This document shows, piece by piece, positions 1 through 7,934 of a stretch of DNA of 64,000 nucleotides. The notes below the pieces were generated by a model. It did no database searches and had not been told where the DNA came from. It was given only the letters and a program-made list of their open reading frames with translations. The stretch lies in contig JAZQLQ010000026.1 of NCBI GenBank assembly GCA_045542735.1, forward strand, positions 62,001-126,000. The letters are read 5' to 3'. Position 1 is the stretch's first letter, and the number at the start of each line of letters is the position of its first letter. Origin of the DNA: UBA2882 sp045542735. GTDB taxonomy: Bacteria; Bacillota; Clostridia; Lachnospirales; Lachnospiraceae. The position numbers and the translations under genes are program-made.

Positions 1-673
1 GAATTGTTTCATAAGTAGTATTTACTAAATTTCCAAGCTCAGGGAATTTTCCACTAATGGACATCCATTCAGTTGTGGAAGCCTGATTCAATACATCAAT
101 AAAAGTATTTTGCATGTATTCGCTTCCCTGTACAAAAGCTTCATTATCAAACTGTTTTGTAAAGGATGCAGCATTTTTAAAACTTCTTAATAATTCTGTG
201 GAACCACTCATATTAGAGAGTTTGGATACCAAAGAAGTATATACATCTTTTACCGCAGGTACATAAGCGGGAATGTTATAAATAACTCTATAAAGAGCAA
301 ATAAAATGGGCATCTGGATTAAAAGCTGTACACAGCTACCGGTAGGAGAAACACCATATTTTTTATATACGGCTCTCTGCTCCTCATTCATAGCTATCAT
401 AGAATTTTCATCTCTTTTGCCTTCATATTTCTTTTGAATAGCCTGCAATTCCGGATTCATTTTTGCCTGCAACTTGGAGAATTTCTGCTGCTTAATTGTC
501 AAAGGCATCATTAATAAATAAATGATAATAACAAATAAGATAATAGCAAGACCAATATTTGGAATACCAATTTTATCTAAAACAGTAAAGATGGCATTCA
601 TCAAATAACCAAGTAATGTGGCAACAGGTCCGAGAATAGCTCCGGAACTCTTTGTTAATAAAATTCCTGACAT
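1..673 (-). CDS. yidC: YidC/Oxa1 membrane protein insertase, 3' end beyond window
   Basis: Inserts and folds membrane proteins with or without SecYEG. About 224 codons are visible; the C-terminus lies beyond the left edge. The start is the second of two adjacent ATG codons (673), 5 nt after an AGGAGG. The N-terminus MSGILLTKSSGAILGP, the charged cytoplasmic loop (MNPELQAIQKKYEGK) and the PILFALYRVIYN segment, with the conserved groove arginine, are family hallmarks. There is no lipobox and no large periplasmic domain, which fits the Gram-positive type. It is last in the rpmH-rnpA-yidD-yidC order that diverges from dnaA. In spore formers this position is often occupied by SpoIIIJ, so a sporulation role is possible but is inference. 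Confidence 0.93.
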   Translation of the reverse strand, partial: MSGILLTKSSGAILGPVATLLGYLMNAIFTVLDKIGIPNIGLAIILFVIIIYLLMMPLTIKQQKFSKLQAKMNPELQAIQKKYEGKRDENSMIAMNEEQRAVYKKYGVSPTGSCVQLLIQMPILFALYRVIYNIPAYVPAVKDVYTSLVSKLSNMSGSTELLRSFKNAASFTKQFDNEAFVQGSEYMQNTFIDVLNQASTTEWMSISGKFPELGNLVNTTYETI

Positions 674-690
674 CATATCCTCCTAATAAT

Positions 691-900
691 TTAAGGGACA
701 GGATCATATCCTCCCTTTGAAAATGGATTACATCTTAGTATTCTCCATAAAGCAAGCAAACCACCCTTCAATGCTCCATACTTTTCAACTGCTTCCAAAC
801 CATATTGGGAACAGGTTGGAGTATAAGGACATTTTGTTGTCTTCATAGGAGAAATATATTTTCTATAAAATTTAATAATAGCAATCAATATTTTCTTCAT
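691..900 (-). CDS. yidD: Membrane protein insertion efficiency factor YidD
   Basis: A 69-residue protein that assists YidC-dependent insertion. The family signature is clear: KFYRKYISP, CPYTPTCSQYGLEAVEKYGALKG and RCNPFSKGGYDPVP, including the conserved cysteines. The ATG at 900 is chosen because it gives the usual family length. The reading frame stays open upstream into rnpA, but that part is the overlapping frame of rnpA and does not look like YidD. The start lies 13 nt after the rnpA stop and has no clear Shine-Dalgarno sequence, so translation is probably coupled to rnpA. Confidence 0.93.
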   Translation of the reverse strand: MKKILIAIIKFYRKYISPMKTTKCPYTPTCSQYGLEAVEKYGALKGGLLALWRILRCNPFSKGGYDPVP

Positions 901-913
901 ATCAAATTTCAAA

Positions 914-1267
914 TCAAACTTCACTATTATCTTCCTTAATAATATGATGAAGTTTAAAAAGATGTAATAAAGCGCTTTCCATTTCATGATAAGAAATAGA
1001 TGCAGCACTGTTTCTTGCTATGACTACTATGTTTAAACCACTATTAAACATATCTTCATGTAGTCTGTAACTTTCGCGGATCAATCTGGCCAGATGATGT
1101 CTGACTACACTGTTTCCGACTTTTTTACTTACGCTGATTCCGAGATAATTACGTTCCTGATTGTTTTCCAACACATATACTACTAAATACTTATTTGCAA
1201 GGGATTTTCCCTTTTTGTAAACTTCCCGGAATTGTTCGTTTTTTTTCAATGACTCTGAAAATTTCAT
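914..1267 (-). CDS. rnpA: Ribonuclease P protein component
   Basis: Protein subunit (117 aa) of RNase P, which matures the 5' ends of tRNAs. The family fold is visible: FSESLKKNEQFREVYKKGKS at the N-terminus, then LGISVSKKVGNSVVRHHLARLIRESYR. The so-called RNR motif, usually RNRxKR, reads RHHLAR here. The gene lies between rpmH and yidD, as in most Firmicutes. The ATG at 1267 follows an AGGAAGAAACTATT spacing that allows ribosome binding. High confidence from sequence and context. Confidence 0.95.
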   Translation of the reverse strand: MKFSESLKKNEQFREVYKKGKSLANKYLVVYVLENNQERNYLGISVSKKVGNSVVRHHLARLIRESYRLHEDMFNSGLNIVVIARNSAASISYHEMESALLHLFKLHHIIKEDNSEV

Positions 1268-1322
1268 AATAGTTTCTTCCTTATATATATTCAGAGAGAA
1301 AAATAGGCCACAAAACTGCGGC

Positions 1323-1457
1323 CTAAGCGGATAATTTCTTTCTTCCTTTAGCTCTTCTGGATGCTAAAACTTTTCTTCCGCCGGGAGTACTCATTCTAGC
1401 TCTGAAGCCGTGAACTTTACTTCTCTGTCTCTTTTTAGGCTGAAATGTCATCTTCAT
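1323..1457 (-). CDS. rpmH: 50S ribosomal protein L34
   Basis: A 44-residue, very basic protein of the large ribosomal subunit. It reads MKMTFQPKKRQRSKVHGFRA, then RMSTPGGRKVLASRRAKGRKKLSA, matching L34 along its whole length. A strong AGGAGGTG lies 8 nt before the ATG. It is the first gene of the minus-strand block that starts at oriC and runs away from dnaA. Confidence 0.97.
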   Translation of the reverse strand: MKMTFQPKKRQRSKVHGFRARMSTPGGRKVLASRRAKGRKKLSA

Positions 1458-1497
1458 GAATATACACCTCCTTTATTTGTTAGAAACAATCGTTACA

Positions 1498-1526
1498 ATT
1501 ATATGGGAATAAATCCTAGAAGTCAA
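1498..1526 (-). promoter_or_regulatory. Sigma-A type promoter of rpmH-rnpA-yidD-yidC
   Basis: On the minus strand: TTGACT (1526-1521), 17-bp spacer, TATAAT (1503-1498), about 40 nt before the rpmH ATG. Near-consensus. Confidence 0.8.
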
Positions 1527-1589
1527 GTAAAATAAAGGGTTTTTTGGTATTTTTAAAAAGTACAATTTTTGTACAATTTTTTTTAAAAA

Positions 1590-1880
1590 ACTTTTTTTCA
1601 AGATTTTGTGGATAATAAAAATCTAAAATCAAGATGTTGAATTTAAAATTTTTTATAAACAATTCTTTTAAATTTACATAAAGTATCCACATTTTGTGTA
1701 TTTTTTGTGGATAAGTGTTTATAATTTTACATTTATTTTTCAAATTTTTAATTTAATCCCTTAAATTCAAGGTTTTAAATGTTTATATTTATAAAAAAAC
1801 TTATACACAAAATCCACAATACAATGTTTATATATGTAAACTTCCACATTTTTTTCACAAACAACTGTGGAAAAGGTTGG
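1590..1880. other. oriC: Chromosomal replication origin oriC (upstream part)
   Basis: An AT-rich stretch with long A/T runs sits between rpmH and dnaA and carries clustered DnaA boxes (TTATNCACA). Exact matches are at 1607-1615 (minus), 1706-1714 (minus) and 1801-1809 (plus). One-mismatch boxes are at 1683-1691 and 1866-1874. A second cluster lies between dnaA and dnaN, so the origin looks bipartite, as in Bacillus. The unwinding element was not identified separately. Confidence 0.88.
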
Positions 1881-1884
1881 ACGT

Positions 1885-1913
1885 TTGAAATTTCATCACT
1901 TTTGGTTTAATAT
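1885..1913 (+). promoter_or_regulatory. dnaA promoter
   Basis: TTGAAA (1885-1890), 17-bp spacer, TAATAT (1908-1913). A near-match DnaA box (1866-1874) lies just upstream, which fits autoregulation by DnaA. Confidence 0.7.
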
Positions 1914-1963
1914 AGAAAGGCGCATCTTTTTTGATGCTTCTATATAAAGAAGGAGTTTTTAAA

Positions 1964-3313
1964 ATGAGTTTAATAGCAGAAAAATGGGAAGAAATTAAAG
2001 AAATTATTAAAAAGGAATATGATCTGACAGACATATCCTACAATACATGGATTAAACCTCTTAAATTCCATAGTGTAGAAAATAATATGGTTACTATTTT
2101 GATTCCTTCGGATCAGGCTCATGCAGTAAGCTATATTACAAATAAATATAAGAACTTTTTCCAGGTTTCCATATCTGAAATGTTTGATAAAGAATATCAG
2201 GTTTCTTTCTTATTAGAAAAGGATATTGAAAAAGATACCGAAACTGTAGAAAAACACAATGTCTACAATATTAATAATGAAAGTGCAAATCTGAATCCCA
2301 AATACAATTTTGATACCTTTGTAGTAGGAAGTAACAATAAATTTGCCCATTCAGCTGCATTAGCTGTTGCCGAATCCCCCGGAGAAGCTTACAATCCTCT
2401 CTTTTTATATGGAGGACCCGGTCTTGGTAAAACACACTTAATGCATTCTATTGGTCATTTTATATTGGAACAAAACTCTAACAAAAAAGTATTGTATGTA
2501 AACAGTGAAGAATTTACAAACGAAGTAATTGAATCTATCCGTAGCGGTAATGCCGCAGCTATGACCAAACTTCGTGAAAAATACAGAACTGTTGATGTAC
2601 TTTTATTAGATGATGTTCAATTTATTATAGGTAAAGAAAGTACGCAGGAAGAATTTTTCCATACTTTTAATGTTCTCCATACTGCAGGCAAACAAATTAT
2701 TCTTTCATCCGATAAACCTCCAAAAGATATGGAGACTTTGGATGAACGTTTCCGTTCCAGATTTGAATGGGGATTAATTGCTGATATCCAGCCACCGGAT
2801 TATGAGACACGTATGGCCATTTTGCGTAAAAATGCAGAAACCTATGAAAAGAAAATTGATGATGATGTAATCAATTATATTGCTACCAATGTTAAATCCA
2901 ATATCCGTGAATTGGAAGGAGCTTTAAGAAAGGTTATTGCTGCATCCAGACTTAATAATACCGAATTAAACCTTCAATTAGCAGAAGAAAATTTAAAAGA
3001 TATTATTAATCCTGAAGCTCCAAAGGAAATAACACCTTCCTTTATTATTAAGGTTGTAGCAGATCATTTTGGTATTTCACCTGATGATATTATTTCAAAG
3101 AAGAGAAATGCTGAGTTTGTAATACCCAGACAGATTTGTATGTATATGATAAGAGAGTTTACAGCAACCTCTTTGGAATCCACAGCGAAGCTTCTAAATA
3201 AGAAAGATCACACTACAGTTATCCACGGTATAAACAAGATAAAAGAAGAAATGGATAAAAATGGTGAAGTTAAAAATAAGATAGAAATTATTAAAAAGAA
3301 AATTAGTGTATAA
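1964..3313 (+). CDS. dnaA: Chromosomal replication initiator protein DnaA
   Basis: AAA+ initiator (449 aa) that binds DnaA boxes in the adjacent oriC, melts the DNA and recruits the helicase. Visible parts: N-terminal domain I, a variable linker, Walker A GGPGLGKTH near residue 150, Walker B LLLDDVQF near 213, sensor I (IILSSDKPP), the arginine-finger region ERFRSRFEWG, and a C-terminal helix-turn-helix with KKDHTTVIHGI. The ATG at 1964 is preferred over a TTG at 1931 because AAGGAG lies about 9 nt upstream and domain I then begins at its normal place. First gene of the dnaA-dnaN-S4-recF-gyrBA cluster. Confidence 0.98.
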   Translation: MSLIAEKWEEIKEIIKKEYDLTDISYNTWIKPLKFHSVENNMVTILIPSDQAHAVSYITNKYKNFFQVSISEMFDKEYQVSFLLEKDIEKDTETVEKHNVYNINNESANLNPKYNFDTFVVGSNNKFAHSAALAVAESPGEAYNPLFLYGGPGLGKTHLMHSIGHFILEQNSNKKVLYVNSEEFTNEVIESIRSGNAAAMTKLREKYRTVDVLLLDDVQFIIGKESTQEEFFHTFNVLHTAGKQIILSSDKPPKDMETLDERFRSRFEWGLIADIQPPDYETRMAILRKNAETYEKKIDDDVINYIATNVKSNIRELEGALRKVIAASRLNNTELNLQLAEENLKDIINPEAPKEITPSFIIKVVADHFGISPDDIISKKRNAEFVIPRQICMYMIREFTATSLESTAKLLNKKDHTTVIHGINKIKEEMDKNGEVKNKIEIIKKKISV

Positions 3314-3321
3314 CTTATCTT

Positions 3322-3507
3322 TTTTCCACAAAAAAAATTTATAAATTCACATAGTTATACATAGTAATTTTCCTTGAAAAATGCTATAATATATAGGGTT
3401 ATGAACATATCCACAACCATTATTATTAATACGTTTAAAATTAATATTTTTATATAACATCGCGTGCATAAAAGAGCACTGTATTTTTTGGAAGGGAGTT
3501 ATACACA
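3322..3507 (+). promoter_or_regulatory. dnaA-dnaN intergenic: extended -10 promoter and DnaA boxes
   Basis: TGC-TATAAT at 3382-3390 is an extended -10 promoter with no good -35. DnaA boxes: one-mismatch copies at 3322-3330, 3355-3363 and 3407-3415, and an exact TTATACACA at 3499-3507. The exact box lies between the Shine-Dalgarno (GGAG, 3494-3497) and the dnaN ATG at 3510. Likely the second half of a bipartite origin and a DnaA-sensitive promoter. Confidence 0.65.
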
Positions 3508-3509
3508 TT

Positions 3510-4619
3510 ATGAAGCTTGTTTGTAAAAAAGCAAATCTTTTAAACGGAGTTCAGATCGTTAGTAAGGCAGTTCCCGGTAAAACTACCATGCCTATTTTAG
3601 AATGTATTTTAATTGATGCTTCCAAAGGAGAAATTAAATTAACAGCAAACGATATGGAGCTTGGTATTGAGACAATTATTGAAGGTGATATTGTTGAAAA
3701 AGGTATCATTGCTTTGGATGCTAAAATCTTTTTAGAAATTGTACGTAAACTTCCTGACAATATGATTACCATCGAAACAGATTCTAGTTTAAATACAGTT
3801 ATTACATGTGAAAAAGCTAAATTTAATATTGTTGGTAAGAGTGGAGAAGATTTTTCTTATCTTCCTGAGATTGAGAAAAGTACCAATGTAGTGATTAGTC
3901 AGTTTACTTTAAAAGAAGTTATAAGACAGACTATTTTCTCTATAGCTGACAATGAAAATAATAAATTAATGACCGGTGAATTATTTGAAATAAAAGATAA
4001 CAACTTAAAGGTTGTTTCTTTGGATGGTCATCGTATTTCTCTTAGAAATATTGAGTTAAAGGATAGCTATGATCCTATTAAGGTTGTAGTACCCGGTAAA
4101 ACATTAAATGAAATAAGCAAGATTTTAAGTGGTGAAGCAGATAAAGATGTGACAATTTATTTTACAGATAAACACATTTTATTTGAGTTTGACCAGACTG
4201 TTGTATTGTCCAGATTAATTGAGGGAGAATATTTCAAGATTGATCAGATGCTTTCCACAGATTATGAGACAAAAATGATCATTAATAAGAGAGAGTTTTT
4301 AAGTTGTATAGACAGAGCTACTCTTTTAGTTAAAGAAGGAGATAAAAAACCTATCATCATGAATATAACAGATGGTGATATGGAGTTAAAAATTAATTCT
4401 ACCATCGGTTCCATGAATGAAAATATTGATATTGCCAAAGAAGGCAAAGATATCATGATTGGTTTTAATCCCAAGTTCTTAATTGATGCTTTAAAAGTAA
4501 TTGATGATGAAGAAATTGATATTTATATGGTGAATCCCAAGGCTCCTTGTATTATAAGGGATGAATTTAACAATTATTTATATCTGATTCTTCCTGTTAA
4601 TTTTACAGTATCTAACTAA
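3510..4619 (+). CDS. dnaN: DNA polymerase III sliding clamp (beta subunit)
   Basis: Ring-shaped processivity clamp (369 aa), the usual family length. Three clamp-fold domains are recognisable, with conserved stretches such as PGKTTMPILECI near the N-terminus, KFNIVGKSGEDFSYLPEI in the middle, and the C-terminal YLYLILPVNF. It binds polymerase, ligase and mismatch-repair partners through its hydrophobic cleft. GGAAGGGAG precedes the ATG. Placed directly after dnaA, as in most bacteria. Confidence 0.97.
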   Translation: MKLVCKKANLLNGVQIVSKAVPGKTTMPILECILIDASKGEIKLTANDMELGIETIIEGDIVEKGIIALDAKIFLEIVRKLPDNMITIETDSSLNTVITCEKAKFNIVGKSGEDFSYLPEIEKSTNVVISQFTLKEVIRQTIFSIADNENNKLMTGELFEIKDNNLKVVSLDGHRISLRNIELKDSYDPIKVVVPGKTLNEISKILSGEADKDVTIYFTDKHILFEFDQTVVLSRLIEGEYFKIDQMLSTDYETKMIINKREFLSCIDRATLLVKEGDKKPIIMNITDGDMELKINSTIGSMNENIDIAKEGKDIMIGFNPKFLIDALKVIDDEEIDIYMVNPKAPCIIRDEFNNYLYLILPVNFTVSN

Positions 4620-4639
4620 TATAAAAGGATTTTTAAATT

Positions 4640-4852
4640 ATGGTATATAAAATCAAATTAAGGGAAGACTATATCAAATTGGGACAGGCATTGAAAGCAG
4701 CCGGATTGGTAGAATCCGGTGTGGATGCAAAAATGGCTGTTTTGGATGGTCTTGTTTTGGTAAATGGAGAGCCTGAATACCAAAGAGGTAAAAAATTGGT
4801 TGACGGAGATATTGTTTCTTTTGAGGGAGAAACAATTATGATTGAAAAATAA
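4640..4852 (+). CDS. yaaA: S4-domain RNA-binding protein (YaaA type)
   Basis: A 70-residue protein made almost entirely of one S4 RNA-binding fold: YIKLGQALKAAGLVESGVDAKMAV, then VNGEPEYQRGKKLVDGDIV. The small S4 protein between dnaN and recF is conserved across Firmicutes (YaaA/RlbA in Bacillus). Its RNA target is not established. The gene is 20 nt after dnaN and 18 nt before recF, so it is probably in the same transcript. Confidence 0.9.
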   Translation: MVYKIKLREDYIKLGQALKAAGLVESGVDAKMAVLDGLVLVNGEPEYQRGKKLVDGDIVSFEGETIMIEK

Positions 4853-4870
4853 AGTACATAGGTAAAAAGC

Positions 4871-5947
4871 GTGATTATAAAATCATTAGAATTACAAAAT
4901 TTTAGAAATTATGATTCTCTTATTTTAAATTTTGATGAGGGAACTAATATTTTATATGGGGATAATGCCCAGGGCAAAACAAATGTATTAGAGGCTATTT
5001 ATGTTTCTGCTACAACCAAATCCCATAAAGGAAGCAAAGATAAAGAAATTATCAATTTTGATAAAGAAGAAGCACATATCAGGACTTTCCTTTCTAAAGG
5101 TGATATGGATTATCGTGTCGATATGCACCTTCGCAAAAGTAAATCCAAGGGAATTGCTATTAATGGCCAGAAGTTGAAAAAAGCAGCAGAGCTTCTGGGC
5201 CTTTTGAATGTAGTATTTTTTTCTCCTGAGGATCTTTCTATTATCAAGGACGGCCCTTCGGGCCGGAGAAGCTTCGTTGATATGGAGCTTTGTCAATTGG
5301 ATAAATATTATTTATATAATTTGAACCAATATAATAAAATCATCAACCAAAGAAATAAGTTATTAAAGGATTTTTATTTTAATCCGGATTTAAAAGATAC
5401 TATTACGGTTTGGGATAGTCAGCTTGTTTCTTATGGAAAACAGATGATAGAAGCAAGAATTAGATTTGTGGATCAATTAAATGTGATTATAGAACAAATC
5501 CACAAAAATTTATCCGGCGGAAAAGAAAATCTGTTGATTACATATGAACCGGATGTAAATTGTGAAGATTTTGAAAAGAAATTGTCCATGAATATGGAAA
5601 GAGATATCAAATTAAAGTTTACAAGTGTGGGTCCTCACAGAGATGATTTTGGATTTATGGTAAATGGTATTGATATCCGTAAATTTGGTTCTCAGGGCCA
5701 GCAGCGTACCGCTGCTTTATCCTTAAAATTGGCTGAAATTGAGTTGGTTAAACAAATCACTAAGGATAATCCCATACTTTTGCTGGATGATGTACTTAGT
5801 GAATTGGACAGTAACAGACAAAATTATCTGTTAAACAGTATTGGAGATATTCAAACCATTATTACTTGTACAGGTTTGGATGAATTTGTAAATAACCGTT
5901 TTGAAATAGATAAAGTATTTAAAGTAACAAACGGAACCATAGAATAG
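4871..5947 (+). CDS. recF: DNA replication and repair protein RecF
   Basis: SMC-like ATPase (358 aa) of the RecFOR pathway, which loads RecA at single-strand gaps. Walker A GDNAQGKTN near residue 32, the ABC signature region (FGSQGQQRTAALSLKLAE) and Walker B ILLLDDVLSELD are all present. The start is a GTG at 4871, which gives the family N-terminus MIIKSLELQNFRNY. The ribosome site is weak (AGGTA), so coupling to the S4 gene is likely. Confidence 0.96.
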   Translation: MIIKSLELQNFRNYDSLILNFDEGTNILYGDNAQGKTNVLEAIYVSATTKSHKGSKDKEIINFDKEEAHIRTFLSKGDMDYRVDMHLRKSKSKGIAINGQKLKKAAELLGLLNVVFFSPEDLSIIKDGPSGRRSFVDMELCQLDKYYLYNLNQYNKIINQRNKLLKDFYFNPDLKDTITVWDSQLVSYGKQMIEARIRFVDQLNVIIEQIHKNLSGGKENLLITYEPDVNCEDFEKKLSMNMERDIKLKFTSVGPHRDDFGFMVNGIDIRKFGSQGQQRTAALSLKLAEIELVKQITKDNPILLLDDVLSELDSNRQNYLLNSIGDIQTIITCTGLDEFVNNRFEIDKVFKVTNGTIE

Positions 5948-5957
5948 GAGGGAGACA

Positions 5958-7901
5958 ATGGGTACAGAATTTGAAACAGAAGAAAATAATACCGAGTATG
6001 GTGCCGATCAGATTCAGGTCTTAAAAGGTCTGGAAGCGGTCCGTAAAAGACCCGGTATGTATATTGGTTCAACTTCTTCAAGAGGTCTTCATCATTTAGT
6101 TTATGAAATTGTGGATAATGCAGTAGATGAAGCATTGGCAGGATTTTGTAGTACCATCAAAGTTACCATTGGTGAAGGTGATATTATTACCGTAGAAGAT
6201 GATGGACGTGGTATTCCTGTCGGTATTAACCAGGATTCCGGAAAAACTGCAGTTGAAGTGGTATTTACCATTCTTCATGCCGGCGGTAAATTCGGCGGTG
6301 GAGGATATAAAGTATCCGGTGGTCTGCATGGTGTAGGTGCTTCCGTAGTTAATGCATTATCTGAGTGGTTAGAAGTAGAAATTTGTCGTGAAGGTCATAT
6401 TCACAGACAGCGTTATGAAAGAGGAGATGTATGTTTCCCTCTGGAAATTGTTGGTGATTGTCCTGAAGATAAAACCGGTACAAAGGTTACTTTTAAGCCT
6501 GATGCAGAGATTTTTGAGACAACAGTTTATGAATTTGATATTTTAAAACAGCGTCTTCGTGAGACTGCATTCTTAACCAAAAATTTAAGAATTGAATTAT
6601 ATGATTTAAGAGGCGAAGAGCCGGTTGAAAGAGTATTCCATTATGAAGGCGGTATCAAAGAATTTGTTACTTACTTAAATAATAGCAAACAGGCTCTTTA
6701 TCCTGAAGTTATGTACTTTGAAGGTACAAAAGAAGAAGTTTATGTTGAAGTAGCAATGCAGCATAACGATTCTTATAACGAAAGTGTATTTAGTTTTGTT
6801 AATAATATCAATACACCGGAAGGTGGTACCCAGCTTACCGGTTTCCGTAATGCTCTTACCAAGACATTTAATGATTATGCAAGATTAAATAAATTGTTAA
6901 AAGAGAGTGAACCTAACCTCTCCGGTGAAGATATCAGAGAAGGTTTGACTGCTATTATTTCTGTTAAAATAGGTGATCCTCAGTTTGAAGGTCAGACTAA
7001 ACAGAAATTGGGTAACTCTGAAGCAAAAAGAGCAGTGGAAAGTATTGTTAGTGAGCAACTTACCTACTTTTTGGAGCAAAATCCCAATGTAGCTAAGATT
7101 ATTTGCGAAAAATCCGTGCTCGCACAGCGAGCAAGAGAGGCAGCAAGAAAAGCAAGAGACTTAACCCGTCGTAAAACTGCTTTGGAAGGTATGTCTCTTC
7201 CCGGTAAATTGGCGGATTGTTCCGATAAAAATCCGGAAAATTGTGAAATTTACATCGTAGAGGGAGATTCCGCGGGCGGTTCCGCAAAAACTGCCAGAAG
7301 CCGTGCAACCCAGGCCATCTTACCTTTGCGTGGTAAAATCTTAAATGTAGAAAAAGCCAGACTTGACAGAATTTATGGTAATGAAGAAATCAAAGCTATG
7401 ATTACTGCATTTGGTACCGGTATTCATGATGATTTTGATATCTCAAAGCTTCGTTATCATAAGATTATCATTATGACCGATGCCGATGTAGACGGTGCTC
7501 ATATTGCAACCTTGATGTTGACCTTTATTTACCGTTTTATGCCGGAATTGATCAAACAAGGATATGTATATCTGGCACAGCCTCCTCTTTATAAATTGGA
7601 GAAAAACAAAAAAGTATGGTACGCCTACAGTGATGAAGAATTGGATAAGATTCTGAATGAAGTAGGCCGTGATCAAAATAACAGAATCCAGCGTTATAAA
7701 GGTCTTGGAGAGATGGATGCTGACCAGCTTTGGGAAACAACCATGGATCCTGAAAAGAGAGTTCTTTTGAAAGTAACAATTGATGAAGAAGCAGAGTCAG
7801 AAGTAGATTTGACATTTACAACATTGATGGGTGATAAAGTAGAGCCCAGACGTTTGTTTATCGAGGAAAATGCAAAATTCGTTAAGAATCTTGATGTTTA
7901 A
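5958..7901 (+). CDS. gyrB: DNA gyrase subunit B
   Basis: ATPase subunit of gyrase (647 aa), normal for the short Gram-positive form. The GHKL domain shows DDGRGIPVG and GGKFGGGGYKVSGGLHGVG. The TOPRIM domain shows IVEGDSAGGSA and the metal-binding DADVDGAH. The C-terminus ends with the usual RRLFIEENA region. A strong GGAGGG lies before the ATG, 10 nt after recF. Forms the A2B2 holoenzyme with the adjacent gyrA product. Confidence 0.98.
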   Translation: MGTEFETEENNTEYGADQIQVLKGLEAVRKRPGMYIGSTSSRGLHHLVYEIVDNAVDEALAGFCSTIKVTIGEGDIITVEDDGRGIPVGINQDSGKTAVEVVFTILHAGGKFGGGGYKVSGGLHGVGASVVNALSEWLEVEICREGHIHRQRYERGDVCFPLEIVGDCPEDKTGTKVTFKPDAEIFETTVYEFDILKQRLRETAFLTKNLRIELYDLRGEEPVERVFHYEGGIKEFVTYLNNSKQALYPEVMYFEGTKEEVYVEVAMQHNDSYNESVFSFVNNINTPEGGTQLTGFRNALTKTFNDYARLNKLLKESEPNLSGEDIREGLTAIISVKIGDPQFEGQTKQKLGNSEAKRAVESIVSEQLTYFLEQNPNVAKIICEKSVLAQRAREAARKARDLTRRKTALEGMSLPGKLADCSDKNPENCEIYIVEGDSAGGSAKTARSRATQAILPLRGKILNVEKARLDRIYGNEEIKAMITAFGTGIHDDFDISKLRYHKIIIMTDADVDGAHIATLMLTFIYRFMPELIKQGYVYLAQPPLYKLEKNKKVWYAYSDEELDKILNEVGRDQNNRIQRYKGLGEMDADQLWETTMDPEKRVLLKVTIDEEAESEVDLTFTTLMGDKVEPRRLFIEENAKFVKNLDV

Positions 7902-7934
7902 TTTGATATGTAATTGTCAGAAACGGAGATAAAT

